From Bryobacteraceae bacterium (GTDB taxonomy: Bacteria > Acidobacteriota > Terriglobia > Bryobacterales > Bryobacteraceae): a DNA stretch of 33,076 nt. The notes beneath the pieces are model-generated. The model saw nothing but the letters and a program-made list of their open reading frames with translations. It made no database searches and had not been told where the DNA came from. The DNA is taken from positions 1 through 33,076 of the forward strand of contig JAICXC010000056.1 of assembly GCA_025980665.1 (NCBI GenBank), written 5' to 3'. The number at the start of each line of letters is the position of its first letter. The first letter of the stretch is position 1. The position numbers were made by a program, and so were the translations under genes. Of this stretch, positions 31,248-33,076 are shown piece by piece.

Positions 31248-32843
31248 CTAGGTCGTCTTAGGGCTCGGCGAAAGTGAGGACACTCCATGGGCACTGTGTG
31301 GCTCGGGGGCCATTCCACCCGGCCGTCCAATCGACGCGATCACGTACTCGGGATAAGCCGAGATACCGTGCTCGTGCAGATCCAGACCGTGCTGCTCACC
31401 TTCCGGGGAAATGCGCAACAGGCCCATTGCATTGATGGTCAACATCACCACCATGGCGACGGCGAACGTCGAGAGCGTGATAATCGCGCTGCCAACGATC
31501 TGGGCTTTTAAGACGGTCATGCCGCCGCCGTAGAACAATCCGGCCAGCGGCGCCGTATTGTCGGGGGCAAAGGGACCAGTCGACCCGTACTGACCCGACG
31601 CGAACAAGCCCAGCGATAGAGTCCCCCAGATTCCGCACATGCCATGGACAGGAACTGCGCCAATCGGGTCGTCAATGCGCAGGTACTCGAGCACTTCCAC
31701 CCCGATGACGACAATCACGCCGGCGATACCGCCTAGCGCGATGGCGCCCGTCGGGCTGACCCAGTAGCAAGGACAGGTGATGGCCACCAAGCCGGCAAGG
31801 AAGCCGTTGACGGTGAAACTGACGTCCCAGATCTTGCTGCGCATGTATGCGTAGATCATGGCCGTCAATCCAGCCGCGCAAGCAGCCAGAGTGGTGTTAG
31901 CCGCAACCCGTCCGATGCCGATGAAGTCCATCGCGGAAAGAGTGCTGCCGGGATTGAACCCGTACCAGCCGAACCACAGCAGCAACCCGCCCGAGGCCGC
32001 GATGGTCAGATCGTGAGGCATCATTGGCCCACCTCCGTCGCGCTTAAATCTGCGACCCATGCGCGGACCGAGAACCAGAGCGCCGGCCAGTGCGATGAAG
32101 CCGCCGATGGTATGCACAACGGTGGAGCCTGCGAAATCATGGAAGCTGGTTCCGACCCAAGGCAGGAAGTAGCCGGGTTGGCCCATGGCGGCCAGGAAGC
32201 CGTCCGGTCCCCAGGCCCAGTGGCCAATGATCGGGTAGATGAAGCCCGATACCGCGAAGCTGTACAGCAGGTCGCCGATCCACGCCGTGCGCCCGATCAT
32301 GGCTCCCGAGGTGATCGTGGAGCAAGTATCGGCGAAGGCAAACTGGAACAGCCAGACCGCCAGAAACGCGATGCCGGTGCCCTCATACGTGGCCGGAGCG
32401 CCTTTGAGGAAGAACCAGTTCATACCGATGAAGCCGTTACCGTGGCTGAACATGAACGCAAAGCCCCAGGCGTAGAAGAGCAGGCCGCAGAGGCAGGTAT
32501 CCACCACGCACTCCATGAGCACGTTGACGGTTTCACGCGACCGGCAGAATCCGGCTTCGAGCATCGTGAAGCCGACCTGCATTCCGAAAACCAGGAACGC
32601 CGCGACCAACGTCCATACCGTGTTGATTGGGTTGACGATGTCATTACCCTTGAGTTCGGGGTCAGCAGCATGAGCTCCCATCCCCATCATCTCGGGGTGC
32701 ATGAAGAGGGCCAAAATGAACACCAAGGCGATGCCCAGGAACTTGCCCATCAGCAGGACCTGCCCGTATTTACGCCATTCCGGTGTCCGCAAGCGGTCGC
32801 TTAGTCGCTTTAGTTTTCCGGATAAAGAAAGCTTTTTCTCCAT
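31248..32843 (-). CDS. amt: Ammonium transporter
   Basis: The 531-residue product has the Amt fold with eleven helices after an N-terminal signal-like segment. DFAGSTVVHTIGG (236-248) is the family signature with the first pore His244; VPVHGMCGIWG (397-407) has the second, His400. Asp236 matches the essential Asp160 of E. coli AmtB. The N-terminus has an unusually long basic region (1-25, KLKRLSDRLRTPEWRK), then a hydrophobic helix and a GAHA/AD cleavage candidate near residue 59. The C-terminal tail (about 470-531) is long and polar. No glnK lies downstream; a stand-alone LysR domain follows instead. ATG 32843 has a GAGAGGA site about nine bases upstream. Confidence 0.94.
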   Translation of the reverse strand: MEKKLSLSGKLKRLSDRLRTPEWRKYGQVLLMGKFLGIALVFILALFMHPEMMGMGAHAADPELKGNDIVNPINTVWTLVAAFLVFGMQVGFTMLEAGFCRSRETVNVLMECVVDTCLCGLLFYAWGFAFMFSHGNGFIGMNWFFLKGAPATYEGTGIAFLAVWLFQFAFADTCSTITSGAMIGRTAWIGDLLYSFAVSGFIYPIIGHWAWGPDGFLAAMGQPGYFLPWVGTSFHDFAGSTVVHTIGGFIALAGALVLGPRMGRRFKRDGGGPMMPHDLTIAASGGLLLWFGWYGFNPGSTLSAMDFIGIGRVAANTTLAACAAGLTAMIYAYMRSKIWDVSFTVNGFLAGLVAITCPCYWVSPTGAIALGGIAGVIVVIGVEVLEYLRIDDPIGAVPVHGMCGIWGTLSLGLFASGQYGSTGPFAPDNTAPLAGLFYGGGMTVLKAQIVGSAIITLSTFAVAMVVMLTINAMGLLRISPEGEQHGLDLHEHGISAYPEYVIASIGRPGGMAPEPHSAHGVSSLSPSPKTT

Positions 32844-32979
32844 GTTATGATTTCCTCTCTTATGCTTTGTTTTGATACACGTATCCCGATTCGCGGCAAA
32901 CCGATAACGGCCTGCTTCCGCCTTTAAACGAATCTTAGAGAATGTCGCTCGCGGAACTTGGCAAGCAACTTTTGAGACA

Positions 32980-32994
32980 GGAACTACTGTGCCA
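32980..32994 (-). promoter_or_regulatory. Sigma-54-like sequence upstream of amt
   Basis: On the minus strand TGGCAC-AGTAG-TTCC has a perfect -24 box and the right spacing, but the -12 box is TTCC instead of TTGC, so an important G is lost. It lies about 135 bases upstream of the amt ATG. Given the NtrYX pair in the window the position is suggestive, but the match is incomplete. Confidence 0.2.
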
Positions 32995-33076
32995 GTCTAA
33001 CGGTCATGTGGAAAGGTGTCCAATCGATTATTTCAATAGGTTCCATAAGACAGGCGGTAAGGCGATCAAACGGTCA

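Noticed and set aside
32013..32804. 263-residue plus-strand open frame
   Set aside because: It is antisense to amt, with a composition (many Arg, Glu and Gln) expected of a shadow of a membrane protein gene.
1..33076. Mobile elements, CRISPR arrays, tRNA or rRNA genes
   Set aside because: I looked for transposase or integrase motifs, regularly spaced repeats and tRNA-like folds and saw none by eye; a dedicated scan could still find a short RNA gene.

Overview
The window looks like chromosomal DNA from an acidobacterium, most likely of the Solibacter/Bryobacter type. This is inferred from gene content, because no rRNA gene is present. The pointers are a VWFA-related acidobacterial-type protein, a fused AroD-AroE enzyme, a PadR regulator coupled to a permease-prefix-type membrane protein, and a Rieske/cytochrome b gene pair whose cytochrome b carries c-type heme domains. 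GC content is high and genes are dense on both strands. I see no tRNA, rRNA, CRISPR array, insertion sequence or phage gene.

Layout. (1) 1-2001: the start of a BlaR1-like sensor protease and its repressor BlaI on the minus strand, divergent from an APC amino-acid permease; a 17-bp inverted repeat in the shared promoter is a good BlaI operator candidate. (2) 1998-8179: a glycoconjugate island with one minus-strand GT-C membrane glycosyltransferase, then a plus-strand run in which two clearly paralogous GT-C proteins flank a methyltransferase and a GT2 glycosyltransferase. (3) 8315-9841: bifunctional 3-dehydroquinate dehydratase/shikimate dehydrogenase. (4) 9832-10738: PadR regulator plus a translationally coupled membrane protein broken by one frameshift. 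(5) 10831-12453: a tiny exported protein and an amidase. (6) 12539-13267: a ZIP metal transporter, divergent from (7) 13322-16403: Rieske protein, cytochrome b fused to two heme-c domains, and a secreted VWA protein. (8) 16406-20383, minus: DUF2760 protein, large Hsp70-like protein with a non-canonical C-terminus, and ThiL. (9) 20457-23863: NtrY/NtrX-type two-component system. (10) 24004-25241: two exported cell-envelope proteins with strong Shine-Dalgarno sites, followed by 514 bases that hold hairpins and perhaps one or two tiny membrane proteins. (11) 25756-32843, all minus: ammonium transporter, a 92-residue LysR-type DNA-binding domain standing alone, glutamine synthetase, a MOSC protein, and GlnE.

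How the genes fit together. NtrYX, Amt, GlnA and GlnE make an ammonium-assimilation neighbourhood: uptake, fixation into glutamine, covalent control of the synthetase, and a sensor pair of the nitrogen-regulation family. No PII gene is visible beside amt; the stand-alone LysR domain sits there instead. The Rieske/cytochrome b pair should be a quinol-oxidising complex that passes electrons onward through its own tethered heme-c domains.

The most interesting items are the cytochrome b-diheme fusion (its first heme-c domain appears to lack the distal Met), the Hsp70/DUF2760 pair, the stand-alone LysR domain between amt and glnA, the altered GAFTGA loop of the NtrX-like regulator, a palindrome and symmetric -10 box between the ZIP and Rieske genes, and a repeated pattern of -10 boxes 6-12 bases from start codons, which suggests widespread leaderless or near-leaderless transcription. 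I cannot show that any of these is a wholly new system; they are candidates.
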